DNA from: Heliocidaris erythrogramma
Taxonomy: Eukaryota > Echinodermata > Echinoidea > Camarodonta > Echinometridae
Length of the DNA stretch: 64,000 nt
Direction of reading: 5' to 3'
Assembly: GCA_025617745.1 (NCBI GenBank)
Contig: CM046856.1
Span: 44,879,049 to 44,943,048 of the forward strand
Each line of letters begins with the position of its first letter. The stretch's first letter is position 1. The position numbers and the translations under genes were made by a program. The notes beneath the pieces were generated by a model. It was not told the origin of the DNA. It did no database searches and saw only the letters and a program-made list of their open reading frames with translations. Positions 1 to 12,841 of this stretch are shown here, piece after piece.

Positions 1-2636
1 CGTCTGAATTTTCTTTTGTTGTGCTGCTTGAATTATAACGAATGTTTTGTTCCTTTTATAAAGGAGCTGAAGCTCCTTGCTTTTATATAGGAAGTCTGAT
101 GACCTTTCCATACATCTATATTCCAAGCCGCAAACGACATTCATTGTGATGAATCTTAATACTGCACTGACGTCAGAGGTTATGAGAGGGGCATCGCTTA
201 TAAATACGCACGATGAGTGGAGTCTTCAGATTCAGGAGCAAGGTGCATTTATCCTTCGAGTGACTCTATGTACTCACAACGAAATGAAAATATCTAGGCC
301 ACTATATGAACCGAGTAGGCCGTTCTGCTCCTGATTTTACCAACAGTTAGAATAAATACATAATATATAAGACTATGGGAAGAAATGTTTCTTCAAGTGC
401 GAATAAAATATCAACGTTAGGGGTAGTGAAACTGATTTCATTCCAGCAACTGCGTTTGCATTGTACTAGTCTCGTTCGATCTCTTGATCCCCATTTACGG
501 AAACCTACATGTAGGCCTCTACGTAAGGATGATGTCATCATGCTGATTTACATATTTACAGAGGGGCGCAACTGACCCTTCCACCTTTATTTTCATCTAT
601 TCTTTTTTTAATAATATTATGTGTTAATTATCGTTAATTAAGGGTATGGCCACTGAAAATGATTTTTTGAAGCAATGTACGCTGATCGATCGTCACAAGT
701 AGTCCCAGTAAAAAACATGGCTGCGAACTCCTAACTGATGCCTCACTTCTTCACCTCTGCCGTGTTTGCACCTTACTTGACGGTACGTAGTAATATAATG
801 TGGTATTAGGGCTCTATGTAATTCAGATCGTAAATTAATAATAAGTAAAGAACGATGCAGATCATGACAAGACTTTACCAATGACATCAATAGATGAACA
901 TTTGCTAGATTGTTCGATCAGCTTTTTATGCATAGGTCCACGGGTATATACGCCTATACTTCTCACATGTATTACTGAGCGAGACCCTCACAGTTCATTG
1001 AGTCTGAGTAAACGAAAAGCAAATGCGATAATATCCTAATATCCATGTGTACGTGACATCGCCAATTCTTTTATGGCTGTTATTATTATCATAAGTAGTA
1101 GTATTAGGTAGGAATAGTAGTAGTAGTAGTATTGCCAGTAGTTGCTGTTGTTGTTGTTGTTGTCGATGTAGTAGTATCATCACCAGTCACAAATTAAAGA
1201 CATTTTTGGAGTGAATGGAAGGTGCTTCATGTGTAAGTTGTGAAAAGGAGAAAGCTTAATCCTTAAAAGCGGTTAGCAATCTGGTCTTTACATCCATTGC
1301 CCAATTTAAGATTCAGGGACTATTGCTGCAACAATGTGAAAATGAATGATTAGAAGTACTACTAGTAACAAGGTGACTTATCGTTTTAAAAATCCCTAGG
1401 CATGTGTATCACGTGAATTGAAAAAGATATTCCCATTAAACGTTGTATTTGCAACTATAATTGTTGTACAATTATTACACAATAATGTTATGTAAAAATT
1501 TTCTTGAAAATTTAAATTTGATGATAAAAATAAATTAGAACTCTTGCAATTCAAATACGAAAGTTGTACAATTTGTATCCAAGCTAAGAGGGAAAAAAAC
1601 TCACTGTCGTGCATTGTGTGATTTATCTCCAATAAATGTTATACAAGAGATTGAAAATTGTTTGTCAAGTATTATACAGTCTATGTCAACTAATGTGGTA
1701 GCAACAAACAAAAAAAATATTAATTTCTTGTCCCAATTTCTAAAAATGAAAAGAATGACAAAATAAACATGTATAAGAATCTAGATCTATCTAATCAAGT
1801 TTATCTAATCACACATATCCATACCAAAAATGTTCAATCATTCCCTTAAATCCTGACAAAGCTATTCATAGAGCATCTCTATCAAATTTGGAGTGCTCAA
1901 TTGCCTTATTGAATGTGAATTTAAGCCCAAAAATTAGCAATATAAGATATCTCGTGTATGAGCTTGGATTATATAAATATCAAGAAAAATATTACGTTCC
2001 TTGTGAATTATGGCCATCATTTCACTATACTTGCTAACGTATGGGACGCAAAATTACCTTGGACTTGCCGCTACATAAATCTAAAAATCAATTCGACCAC
2101 CATCATCACACTTTAATATCATTTCTAAAACGGCCTCCAAATGAGAGCAACTCTGATTTGGGGTGACAATATGAATATTTTACATCAAAATGTATGCTTT
2201 ATCCATTTTTTGTAGGTCTTCATGCATTTATACAACTTGTATAAGGCATCGAATTACATTATTGAACATTAATGAGTAAAATACAAACTGCACAGCTGTG
2301 ATTATTCCTAAACCTATCTACATTGGTGGATAACATGATATCTCTACGGTTTTCGGTATGGAACTACATGTACATTTTATATATACCAGCATATATGAAA
2401 GTTAATATTTAACGAGCGTTCAGTTGAATAAGCAACAGATGGCATTGGGCCCGTCTCTTCACATGACAATAGTCAATACTGTTAAATGCAGGCAGACTGG
2501 ACCATACATTACGTATTGTAGTATAATACCATGAGTAAATAAATGGTGTGAAATGATAATATACCGAGGATATAACACTGAAAAAACCAATGGCAAATTA
2601 TGAGTTCAATAATAATAATAATAACTCTTTTTCCAG
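1..2636. other. Gene-free AT-rich stretch
   Basis: I see no convincing exon here. Open frames are under 90 codons, lack family resemblance and are not flanked by paired splice signals in a consistent phase. The only clear structure is a trinucleotide microsatellite near 1.1 kb and a short AAT run near 2.61 kb. It may be upstream intron or intergenic DNA of the receptor gene that is visible from 19.4 kb onward; the sequence does not decide. Confidence 0.6.
1081..1176. repeat. TAG/TTG trinucleotide microsatellite
   Basis: Imperfect trinucleotide repeats: runs of TAG/GTA followed by (GTT)n, then TAG again. On the minus strand it encodes a short polyglutamine/leucine frame, which is a by-product of the repeat. 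Confidence 0.85.
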
Positions 2637-2765
2637 CGTTAGGGGGAATCTTTATCTTTTATCTCAGCCTATTGTTAGCATTCCCCTTAACGCACGGTTT
2701 CTTTCCCCGTAACATCGAATTTCTATTGTGACGGAATAAACCTATTGTTAGGATTCCCCCTAACG
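2637..2765. repeat. Short inverted repeat (14-bp arms)
   Basis: CGTTAGGGGGAATC at 2637-2650 is exactly reverse-complementary to GATTCCCCCTAACG at 2752-2765, leaving a roughly 100-bp loop. A further imperfect copy of the arm (ATTCCCCTTAACGC) lies at about 2680. It could be a small foldback element or the remains of one. No clear target duplication was found. Confidence 0.55.
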
Positions 2766-2966
2766 TATAGGAATAGATTCAATTGCGATTCTGCACATTA
2801 CAGTGCACATTCTCCACTCTTCTGGGGAGCATTCCAGTCGGTCGCCTGTTTCTATTCCAATCGTGCATATTTCATTTGGAAAAGTGCAATGTTGTATAAT
2901 GACCAATCCCCCCCCCCCTCCCCTCCTTCTCCTGATGCTGCATTACTATGGACGTCAAAGGGAACA

Positions 2967-4720
2967 TTGACCCTGTATCACGAATGACCACTACCAGACA
3001 TTTTCAGTGGTGGGGGTGCCCGCCAGACGCCCATAATTAATGGACAATTTTGAGCTAGATTTAGCGAAATAGGTAATTCGATGAAACCTGATGGAAAATG
3101 GAGAGCATAACTCCCTACATCACAAATATCCACTGTCATATATATTAAGTGGTGGGTTCTGCGCGCCAGACGCCTTCAAATGCCATGCGTCTATAATTGA
3201 TTTTAAAAAATGAAATTGAAATAAAAGAGGTACATTAGCGAGAAAAGTAACAAGATGAAAAGTGGTGAAAAAAAGCATACCCCTGAATCATAAATGACAA
3301 CTGGCAGACACTTTGAGAGATGGGTTGTGCCAGGCACACGCTGTACTTTAGCGAGAAAAGGAAATAAAAAGTAAATAATGCAATGAAATACCAGGGTTAG
3401 TTTAGCTGGAAAAGTAATTTCGTAAAACCTGGTGGAATATGGAGTATAATGAATTATCACAGGCGGGCGTAAATCCCGGTATACATCCTTCACGTTTGGA
3501 AAAGGGGGATGGCCTAAATGAATATACCACTATTTTTCCAGCTAGACTAACCCTATTATTTAATTTCCTTTAATTACTTATTTATTTCTGAGTCGTTCCA
3601 TGAGGTTGGGGCAAAATTATGACGATGTCCTTGTAACGTTGGTATGAGTTCTTCTATTACACATGGAAGATGATATCATCTGTTGAAAGTTTTTATGCTT
3701 AGAATATATTTAGTAGTGCCCAGCCAGAGTAATTTCTGTTTCAGTTGGTACTCTGTCTCTTTCAAAGCTTTGCTTAAAATGCATTTCTTTTTTACCACCG
3801 TTACAATATGGACATCACATTTATATATCATTATAGTCAATAGTGTAAGTATAATACGCGCTATGATTGGTTAGATTTGCATCATTTGCTTCATTCACCA
3901 TGAAGCTAGAGTATTTCTCAACATAAACTGGCTATGCTTTTTACGCTGAACTGAATTTTAGCAAACATTGTAATGGTTGATAAGAGACATAGTTCCTCAA
4001 TCCCGTGGAATGACCTTTCTACTAATAATGGGCGTCTGTTATTAATGGGCGTCTGGCGGGTACAACCCACTGCTCAAAATGTCTGGCAAGATTAATTTAT
4101 TATACAGGGTTTATTTCTCTATATTTTCCAACAGGTTTTCATCCCGTTAATTTTCCCGCCAATCTGGCTCTTTTATTTTATTTTATTTTATTTCATTTAT
4201 TATTATCATGCACTTGTTATGGGCGTTTTGCATGTGGGGTTGTCTGGTGGGCACAACGCACTCCTCAAAACGTCTGGCAGTGGGCATTTATGATACAGGG
4301 GAATATGCTCTACATTTTCCATACACTAGCTCTCATCCCGTTACTTTTCTCGCTAATGTAGCTCTTTTATTACATCTATTTAGTAATATTATTCACCACT
4401 GATTGGTGTTTTAGTATTTGGGGGCGTTTGGCGGGCACAACTCACCACTTAAAATGTCTGGCAGTGGTCATTCATGATACATGGGGTTATGCTCTACATT
4501 TTCCACCAGCTTTCATCGAATTACTTATTTTGCTAATCTAACCCAAAATTTTGACCTATTCGAAGGGCCCTCCAGACCACCCCACCACACTGTGCACAAC
4601 TGACGTTCATTTCCTAGCATAGTTTTGTCCATGGCTTATTGCTATTTATATGAAAAAGACTTTTTCCCCCACTAGGTTGACCCCCGCTCTCTCCCGGTCT
4701 ATATAGGCCGTTGAACGGCA
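2967..4720. repeat. Foldback of about 180-bp tandem units, copy 1
   Basis: About three degenerate units of 145-180 bp, each containing GCCAGACGCC followed by a segment like TTAGCGAGAAAAGTAA and a segment like TGAATGACCACTGCCAGA, run in plus orientation from about 2970 to 3500. From about 4025 to 4540 further units run in the opposite direction (GGCGTCTGGCGGG at about 4030, related blocks near 4235 and 4427). A non-tandem terminal block with TTTTGACCT, ACGTTCATTTCCTAGCAT and ACTAGGTTGACCCC follows at 4550-4690. The same units and terminal block recur at 52.4-54.8 kb, so this is a dispersed foldback family, not a local duplication. No protein is encoded. Confidence 0.75.
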
Positions 4721-4806
4721 GCATAGCTGAAAATTGTGCGCTTTTGTCAAAAACCACAAAAGCACTTCTGTAAAGTAACCCACACTGATCACTGTGTGAC
4801 CGGGGC

Positions 4807-5725
4807 TTAAAGGAGAATTAACCCCTGATTACAAATTTACTTATATTGGAAGGTGTAATATATTCCTACTTATTGGCCTAAATCATTTTCTAATAAGATA
4901 TCAGAAAAGGGTATAAATAAAGATATTCCAACACCCGGTATCGTCTCCTACTCATTTACATGGGGGCTGCCATTTTCTTGCTGATTTGGAGTTGTACATG
5001 AACCATTGAGAAATGTTCCAGTCAGGAAGATATTTTGAATCCAAATCCTAAATTGATTTTCTTCATTACCTAAAATCCCATATGTGACGAAAAATATAAA
5101 GTGGGTGTTTACATGTATTATAAAAATTAAATCTTTATATTGATACTTTTAAATTGTCTGGTTTTGCTTAACAAAAATCTATTTTCTTGGGTTTGCCAAA
5201 CAGAGCAGAACATAATATATGCAACATGCATTCTGACTTTTCAAGTCCATTATCCGAAAGCAGGTGAATGCATAGTTTGCCGCTATAGATGCTCAGGGAA
5301 GAAGCATCCATAAAATTTGAATTAATTTGCTCCGTCCCATACGTCCAGTATCGAGAAAATAGATTTCTATTAAGCGAATATCGATTTTCAACAGAAATCT
5401 ATAAGGAAATCTTCAGTTTAAAAATAAATTGACATATCTATTCTATATTTTTAATCTCAAATGGGTTTTTAATTTTGAAAAAGGCAATTGAGCATTTGGA
5501 TTAAGAAAATCTTCTTGTACACATAAACAAAATGACAGCCCCCATGTCATGCATGTGCTGCTAGCAGACGATACATATTGCTAGCAGATGGTAAATTTTG
5601 CTCAGAAAATCTTGATTCGTATCGATCTCGTATATTTTGACGCGAAGCCATATAGTCTAACAAGTAGGAATAAATAACACCTTTGAACACTATCGTCTTT
5701 ATTTTTTAGCGTAATTCTCCTTTAA
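4807..5725. mobile_element. TTAA-flanked non-autonomous DNA transposon
   Basis: The element is bounded by TTAA at 4807-4810 and TTAA at 5722-5725. Its ends are inverted repeats: GCTTAAAGGAGAATTA at the left and TAATTCTCCTTTAAGC at the right. Sub-terminal symmetry continues (ATTCCTACTTATTGG on the left against CAAGTAGGAATAAAT on the right, and a GGGGGCTG block against a CAGCCCCC block). TTAA target duplication is the hallmark of piggyBac and Kolobok families, so this is probably a deletion derivative of one of them. It contains no transposase frame. Confidence 0.75.
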
Positions 5726-6127
5726 GCAGTCGTATAGATCAATGGAAAAGCGTCCCTACATTCAGAACATGCAATGTTGCCCAATATTTTAATGAACGAG
5801 TCTATTGTGGTCGAGTTTTTAGGCAATGTACATGTAGTTCGATAATACAGCTCGCTGGAAAAGAAATGTTAGCAAACTATTCTTTAATATTTGAACAGTG
5901 GCATAGCGTGGGTCCGGTGGGTCTTGTATGGATAAAATGTTATCTCTCTTTTTCTTCTTTTCTTTCATTTTCATTAATCACTTATCGATTTGGGGAGGGG
6001 GTTTGTGCCCATTGTGTCTGCATTTGATTATGGTTAAGATCCTTATATTTTCCTGAATATCGTAGAATTATTACCCATAAAAAATATCTAGAGTATATCA
6101 GAAAGAAGACCGCAATAGGCCTTTATA
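5726..6127. other. No gene seen
   Basis: Short unique-looking spacer between two mobile elements. Nothing recognisable. Confidence 0.5.
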
Positions 6128-7524
6128 ATTGTATCCCCCGGAGGATACTTTGGATTCAGCAGCGTTCCGCCGCCGCAGCCTCACATTCTTGTGTGCGCTC
6201 TAGCGGTCACATTTCTCGACGGATTTCTTTCAAACTTTGTATGGAGGTGTATCTTGGTAAAATCTGGACACCTATAATTTCTGGTGATGCTGCCCCCAGT
6301 GTTCCGACTTTTAGAGGGTAAAAGGTCATATTTTGGGGGATAGTTTTTGTGCGTTCTAGCGGTCACATTTCTCAACGGATTTTGTTCAAATTTTGCATGA
6401 AGGTGTCTTTTGGTATAATCTAGAAACCTATAGAGATTGGTGATGCTTGCTCCAGTGTTCCGTCTTTTATAGGGTCAAAGGTCATATTTTGATAGATGTC
6501 TTGTGTGCACTCTTGTGTGCGCTCTGGCGGTCACATTTCTCAACGGATTTCGTTCAAATTTTGCATGAAGGTGTCTCTTGGTGTAATCTAAAAACCTATA
6601 GTTTTTGGTGATGCTGCCACCAGTGTCCCGTCTTTTATAGGGTGAAAGGTCATACTTCAGGGGATGGCGTGAGTGCACTCTGCAGGCCACATTTCTGGAT
6701 GGATTTCTTTCAAATTGTATATGGAGATGTAACTTGTTATAATCTATACATCTTTACTCTTTGGTGATGCTGCCCTCATTGTTCCGTCCTTTATAGGGTT
6801 AAAGGTCATATGTCTTTTGTGCGCTCTAACTTCCACATTTGTTGACTGATTTCTTTCAGATTTTGTATGGAGGTACTAGGTCCATAGAGGTGTTGTGGAT
6901 CAGTGGATAAGTCCCCGGACTGTGAACCACGAGGTCCAGGGTTCGAATCCCACCGCACCACTAGCGTCCTTTGGCAAGACGTTAATCTACATTTGCCACT
7001 CTCCACCCAGGTGTTAAATGGGTACCCGGTAGGATGCGAAAGTTAATGTCGTTTGTTTAGCAATTTGAGCGCCACTGTACTGCTCTTGCTGGAATACTCC
7101 CCAGGGAGCGGATAAAGTGCACACATTGTGTGCGGGCATGTCAGAATCCGAGGACCGGGGTAATAATAGTATCGTAATATGTAAAGCGCTTTGATATTAG
7201 TTTACTTCTGAAAAGCGCTATATAAATAGACGTTATTATTATCATAGATTACTCTAGACCTATACAGTTGATGCTGCCACCAGTCTTTCATAGGGTCAAA
7301 GGTCATATTTTATTTATTTTCTATAGAGATGCCTTATACTCTAATGTACAAACATTGTTTTGGTGATGCTGCTCCTAGTGTTGACAATAGTCCGGGCCAC
7401 TGGCGGCAATCTCTACGCCATCCTTTTGTTTGAGGGAGGGGAGGGGGGAGGTTCTTTGTCCCTCCTTCGAATCGATGCCAGTGACGGGGGATACATTCGC
7501 ATTGCGCGGCAATGGACATTTCTA
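6128..7524 (+). repeat. Tandem-unit dispersed element, family A, copy 1
   Basis: Starts with TTGTATCCCCCGG and ends with GGCAATGGACATTTCTA. The body consists of degenerate tandem units of about 150 bp, each reading roughly GCGGTCACATTTCTC, ACGGATTTCTTTCAAA, GGTGATGCTGCC and TAGGGTCAAAGGTCATAT. A second copy with the same ends lies at 21,301-23,335. Frames inside have many stops, so it does not encode a protein now. A tRNA-derived SINE is inserted in this copy at about 6885-7242. Confidence 0.8.
6885..7242 (+). mobile_element. tRNA-derived SINE
   Basis: The 5' part has RNA polymerase III promoter boxes: an A-box-like GTGGATCAGTGGATA at about 6896 and a B box GGGTTCGAATCCCA at about 6939-6952. 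A central region containing GGGTACCCGG and a 3' region containing AAAGCGCTTTGA, then GCGCTATATAAAT, ends in a short (TTA)n tail. That order is typical of tRNA-derived SINEs. The family A copy at about 22,995 provides an empty site: flanks GTATGGAGGT and CATAGATTACTCTAGACC are adjacent there but separated by the SINE here. TATCATAG/TCCATAG-like bases on either side look like the decayed target duplication. Confidence 0.85.
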
Positions 7525-8459
7525 CTTATAATTTTGAGACAGCATTAGTGGCATATTTGTACACATTCGAATTTATCACCATTCTTGGTATAATAATGCT
7601 GAGATTCAAATCGTTTATTGTTATTAGCAGTGGGGGATCCACCGGGGGGGGGGCATTTCCGGCCCGTGCCCCCCCCCCCCCCCTTGGACCAAAATATGCA
7701 ATGTGCCCCCCTTTTTTCTTTTGGATTGTGCCCCCCTTTTAGAACGAAAGGAATTATGGAGGGAAACTGGACCCCCATAACCCCCCCCCCCCCCCCCGAC
7801 CAGTTTATGGTCGTTTCAATCTTTCATCTTTTCCGAATGCATTCGTGCGCGCGCTGATCTCCACGAATTCACTCTTCCCCACTTTTTTTTTTCTGCTTGC
7901 TTGCAGATGCTTTTCTGCATTTATTTCATAATCAATGTAAAACAACAGTTGCTTTCAAACGTAACATATAATGGATGAGGCGATAAACTTACATAGAAAT
8001 AATTGAGTGTTACATCATGATTGCAAACCATCTTTCAGTGATAATATTATATACACGTACCAATAATACAGTGAGTATGGATATAATTCTATATAAAACA
8101 TTTGATGATGTAGGTACAATTATTTACAAAATGCAGAGGGCAAAACTATCATAAGCAAATGCTTAAGACGATAGCAGCCCGGAATTGCATGCGTATAGAT
8201 GAGGATTCAGGAAATATATATAGAAAAAATTTGCCATATTGTAAATTCAAGAAAATTGCATACATTGAGAATCACTTATAACTCGCCATATTGTAATTTT
8301 AAGGGAATTGCATATATCTGTGCCGTGAGTGCGCAGGTGCAAAGTGCATATAGCTGGGGATTATGGTTTTGCAGATAATGTAATTGTATGGAGGGAAATT
8401 GAGTTTGGTTTAAGGATAACAATGGATACAGGACAATCAGGGGTCGATATTCAAAGCAA
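7525..8459. other. Homopolymer-rich intergenic DNA
   Basis: From 7630 to 7800 there are several long G and C tracts (for example at about 7669 and 7783) of the kind found at the ends of the window's DNA elements. The remainder is AT-rich and shows no coding signal until the LINE remnant at 8460. Confidence 0.6.
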
Positions 8460-9034
8460 TCATTCATGGTTGTAATTTAGCAGCAGATGTTTCTTCATTA
8501 GAGCTTTAAAAGAAAAATGAGAAGAGGCAGTTTTTATATTTCCAGGTAGTGAGTTCCATATATCAGGACCATTGTGTCTAATAGTTTTTTGCGCTATGAA
8601 TAGTCTGGGATTGTTTTGAGTGAAGTTTTGAGAGCATTTTGAAGAGTACTAGGTAGAGACTGTTTCGAGAATTTAAACATAAAAATAGCCGTTTGGAATA
8701 CATGAATGTCATTTATTTTAAGTGTTTTGAGTTTGTAAAATAACGGATCTGTGTTTGCTAAATAGTGCGAAGACGTACAAATGCGCAGCGCTTTTTTCTG
8801 GAGTAAAAGTAATGAGTTGATTCTTGTTTTGTAGGAATTTCCCCATGCCAGGTTACAGTAAGATAAATACGGATAAACTAGCGCATTATACAATATAAAT
8901 AAGGATTTTTGAGGTAAACTGTCTTTTAGTTTGTTTAATATACCTACTCCTCTTGACATGTTAGATGATATATTATCAATGTGATTTTCCACGTTAAATT
9001 GGAATCTATTAACACCCCCAAGAACTTTGTTCAC
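8460..9034 (-). pseudogene. CR1/L2-like LINE fragment, C-terminal region of the RT ORF
   Basis: The minus-strand frame of 146 codons encodes the region after the reverse transcriptase fingers/palm in CR1/L2-like non-LTR retrotransposons. Recognisable blocks are SLFILYNALVYPYLSYCNL, then AWGNSYKTRINSLLLLQK, KALRI and TDPLFYKLKTLKIND. After a frameshift near 8590 the reading continues in another frame with GPDIWNSLPGNIK-like sequence to about 8465, which is the usual C-terminal block. The catalytic RT motifs lie upstream in the family and are absent, so this is a 5'-truncated, broken copy. A related remnant sits on the plus strand at 55.3 kb. Confidence 0.8.
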
Positions 9035-9600
9035 CCTCCCAGGCTCAGGGTCCGTACGTGCGTAATTTGTGTGTGCATTATAATGTGTGAGCGGCCCGCA
9101 CGTACGTACGTACGATACACGGTCAGGATAGAGATCAGTCCAGGCAGTGGACTACCCCCCCCCCCCCCCCCCCACACTGAGCGACTTTTCGAGGGCTGGC
9201 AAGAACAAAGAAATACGGGTCAGTACCTTTTCCAAAAGTTGACAAACCTGCATTTTTGTGCCCCCCCCCCCCCCCTTATACAAAATCCTGGATCCGCCCC
9301 TAGTTATTAGGCCCCTAATTTTTCTCAGGAACCAGGAGCAAGTGTTTGTTCATGTGTATTGTGATAAACGCCGTTACATATATATATAAAATTGCTCTTA
9401 CAAACAGTATGTATCAACTAAAAACTGTACGACAGTGCTTTTAGGCAAAAGTGCACAATTCTGCCGAAAATCGGAGCTATGCCGCCGTAATACGTAAAAA
9501 AGGGGAACTGGAGATAACCAGCATCGTGCAACTTTTTCATACGCCGTGCATGACACATCTTTCTTTCATGTGGTTGCCAACTTCTGTCAAGATCAGTCAT
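9035..9600. other. Poly-C-rich spacer
   Basis: Contains C tracts at about 9157-9172 and 9261-9274 next to GGATCCGCCCCTAGTTATTAGG, which resembles the terminus of the GGCCCGTAACTAG element at 10.3-12.8 kb. A CGTACGTACGTACG run lies near 9100. No gene is apparent. Confidence 0.5.
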
Positions 9601-9609
9601 ACAAGAATG

Positions 9610-10339
9610 CTGGTTGAGAGCCAGTCTACAGTATCATCATCAAGTTCTTTTAAGCCTTATGGTCGATGGTTTGAGTTTCGCCACATTCACAGGTGTCGGA
9701 TGGCTCAGCTCCTATTTTGTGAAGGTAGTGTGCGGCCAACACCTGATCTGAGTCTGTTCAGGTTAACCCAAGGCTTGCGGGGGATATCACAGCCAGATGG
9801 TTTGTTTGAAGGACTATTGATGTACTGTCGTAGTGCTGATGTGGAAGAGTCCCACAGTTCAGCCCATCGATCACTGAGCCAGGAGGGCTTGTAGGGGTAC
9901 TGGGAAGTCAGGGTTGAGATTTCAGTTGCAAAGTGCCTGCGGGAGATCCCGGCCGTGCTCAAGTTGCTTGAAGGAGGCGGGGTCAGGCTATGGTCCCCGG
10001 CTTTACAGGACAGCTTAAATCTTGCAAAATCACGACGTAGTTAAGTAGGTGCTATCCCTACCAGGATGGGTAGGTTGTCAAGAGGAGTGACGGAAAGCGT
10101 GCCGCTGACAAGTCTCATGGCAGAGCTGAGGACAGCATCAATGTTCTTCTTGTGTGGGCTGTGCCTCCAAGCTGGCGCAGCATATTCTGCCGTGGAGTAA
10201 GTCAGAGCTAAGGTCGAGGTGCGCAGGGTGTTAAAGGAAGCGCCCCATCTGGTGCCAGCAAGTTTCCTTATCAGGTTGACGCGGGCCTATCTTGGATGCG
10301 ACAGACTTGGTGTGATTAGAGAAGGTAAAACTGCAGTCC
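9610..10339 (-). pseudogene. LINE C-terminal region (broken)
   Basis: Read on the minus strand from about 10,339 downward, several frames together give blocks of a non-LTR element C-terminus: SNHTKSVASK, a tryptophan/glycine block near GRFL, then RRHFATEISTLTSQYPYK and RLRSGVGRTLPSQN, followed by a CECGETQT-like cysteine block near 9690. Frameshifts and stops interrupt it at several points, so no product is expected. The antisense open frame of 147 codons at 9451-9894 is a shadow of this block. Confidence 0.65.
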
Positions 10340-12799
10340 CAGGCCCGTAACTAGGATTTTGCGGGGGGGGGGGGGGTTCAACATTGGAAAAGGTGGACCT
10401 TTCTGAGGGAGCGAAGTGACCGAGTAGGGGTGGCGGGTTGGGGGTCAGGGGGAGTGGCCCTCGAAGGGTATGGACACGAGCGTAGTCAGAATTATGTGAC
10501 AGGGAGTGGGTCAAATGTGAAGCCCGAACCACTGTGTAGGATTCCAAATACTGCAAGCGAGCAAAGCGATCGAGAGAAAAATAAAAATGTGCTTTTAAAT
10601 GGCAAAAAATTTCATTAGTCACCAATAGGTGAAATGTAAAGCTATATCTCCGGTCATCTTGTTGCCATATGCAGGAATCATTCATATAAATAAAGTTTTT
10701 AGGAAGTGAAGCGAACGGGGGTGGGGGGACTTTGTTGTTGTTCTTTTATAGAAAGTAACCCTATTATCTGGGCACCATGGAGATAGGGCAGTGATGTGCC
10801 CGAAATTGTCATAACATTGAATATTCATGAACCTCGCTTTATGAAACTATCTCGTTTATAAGGTGTGCGAGCGAGCGAAGCGAGCCAGGAAAAATGTACT
10901 TTAATTTGCTGTTGCTCATTTCAATATAGAAAGTGGTCCTAACAAGTATTCGGGTGCCATGGCGATAGGGCAGCGTGGATATTGCAATAACATCCTTGTG
11001 GAAATATTCATGGACCTCGCTGCCTGAAACTATCTCATTTCTAAGATTTGCGAGCGAGCGAAGGAAAATGTACTTTAATTCGTTGTTGCTCATTTCAATA
11101 AAGAAAAGTAAGGTAACCCTAATTTCTGGGCGCCATGGCGATAAGGTAGTGACGTGCCCGAAAATTGTCATAACAGTGAATATTCATGGACATATTATAA
11201 TAACATACTATGGAAATATTCATGGTCCTCGCTGCCTGAAACCAGAGCTATCCATATCTCTCTATCAACGCGCTCTGCCTGAAACTATCTCGTTCCAATG
11301 TTTTGTGAATGAGCAAAGCGAGCGACGGCAAACGCACTTTTCTATCTCCCAAATGTTATTTCCAAAACACCCCAAGTGTTATATCCGATATCGGGGCATC
11401 TTGTTATTTCTGATTGAAGTTTCCAAGAAGTCGATGTTTTATAAAACACTATCATGGCACTCCCGTTGAACAGGCTGGATCAGAGGGCCATAATTTAAGG
11501 GCCTGAATGACTAGACCGGGTCCGCCAGGAGTACTCCATGCCCCTTGAGAGCGGGAAAGTTTTCCATTTTAAAGTGAACAGACACATTAAATACCCCTCT
11601 CTCTTTTCCAGTATGGTTTCTATATTTCACTATTATATTCCATTACCACAGATTTCATTTGAGTCTTATCATGCTTATCACTGCTTATCTTCCCACGTTA
11701 TCTTTGTATGGTGTTTTAAGAAATCTATTTCCTTGTTTTGTCAGGATTTCCTGTCCACTCTAACACTTTTGAAACATCAAAATGCTATTCGATTTCGGCC
11801 TATAGGCTGATAGGAATCAATAATCATCCAAATGTCAGATGTCAAAGATAGTTTGATAATTACAATGTCATTCAACAGTTTCAGTAGTCAATCAACTTCA
11901 ACATATCTCCATTCATTTTCGTCAGATTTCAATCGAATTCGTCCGACCTGGCAATCCGCTGCAAAATTTTATCATCAAATCCATCTTTGAGAAGTCGATT
12001 TCAAGAAATTGTCATTCAAATTCGTCACATAGACAAGACCTTACAACGAGCGGGTGACGATTTTGAATAACTCTTGAACTCTTTCAGTCTTTGACAAAAC
12101 CGATAGCAAAATGAAAAAATAAATTCCGAAAATGAATGGCCAAAGACGTATATTGACTAGGCCTTATTATGAAGTTGCAGGACAAAAGCAAATAAAAAAG
12201 TTTTCAAATTGACTGGAAACCCGGCTGGAAACCCTATTGTCTCACATTATTTTCCACTTTCCTTCCTCTCTCCCCTTTCACGTGACCCCCTTGTGCGCCC
12301 TCTCCTATCTAAGCCAGTTGGTATATGGAAATGTTTTAAAACTTAACCTAAAATATCACTATTCTGATGTCACTTTGGAGAATTTCTTTTTTGTTGTTGA
12401 ATCAGATTTCTGCTAGCCAGCTTGGGGGGGGGGGTCGAACCCTCTGACCCCCTCCCTCGTTACAGGCCTGCCATGGATACTACAAACGAATTTGAATAAT
12501 TCTTTGAATGACGCTTTGAAAAAATCGATTGCAACTTAGCATAACGTACAAAATTCGAAAATGAATGGTGAAAGACGACATTGATTAATTATAGATTTTG
12601 CCAGATGAGGAAGCTACGGGAAAAACCAAAATCAAATGTATTAAAATAGACGGAAAGACCGATATTTTATCACGTTATTTTCACTTTCCATCATCTCTCC
12701 CCTCGCTTCTTTTTTTTTTCAAGCGGACCTCTGCTCGCCAATGGGGGGGGGGGGGGGGGCTAAACCCCTGAACCCCCCCCCCCCCTAGTTACGGGCCTG
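10340..12799. mobile_element. TIR element with G-tract ends
   Basis: The left end CAGGCCCGTAACTAG (10,340-10,354) is followed by a G tract. The right end is a C tract followed by CTAGTTACGGGCCTG (12,785-12,799), the exact reverse complement. It interrupts the LINE: the flanks GCAGTCC and GTCCAGGATG rejoin into a continuous LINE reading. A short GTCC/TCC duplication is possible but uncertain. The interior holds a three-unit tandem array and a further internal G tract beside GTTACAGGCCTG near 12,470, which suggests nested copies of the same terminus. No transposase was recognised. Confidence 0.7.
10755..11350. repeat. Three tandem units of about 178 bp
   Basis: Units start near 10,760, 10,940 and 11,115. 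Shared landmarks are GCCATGGCGATAGGGCAG, TGAATATTCATG, CTGAAACTATCTCGTTT, the motif GCGAGCGAGCGAAGCGAGC, and AAAATGTACTTTAATT. Spacing between the CCATGG landmarks is about 179 then 175 bp. The third unit has an extra partial duplication. The short open frames here differ between units and are not genes. Confidence 0.75.
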
Positions 12800-12841
12800 T
12801 GTCCAGGATGACATCAAGATACTTTGAGGTTGGGTGGAACT

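Noticed and set aside
9451-9894. 147-codon plus-strand ORF
   Set aside because: Antisense to the recognised LINE C-terminal block on the minus strand; no independent similarity.
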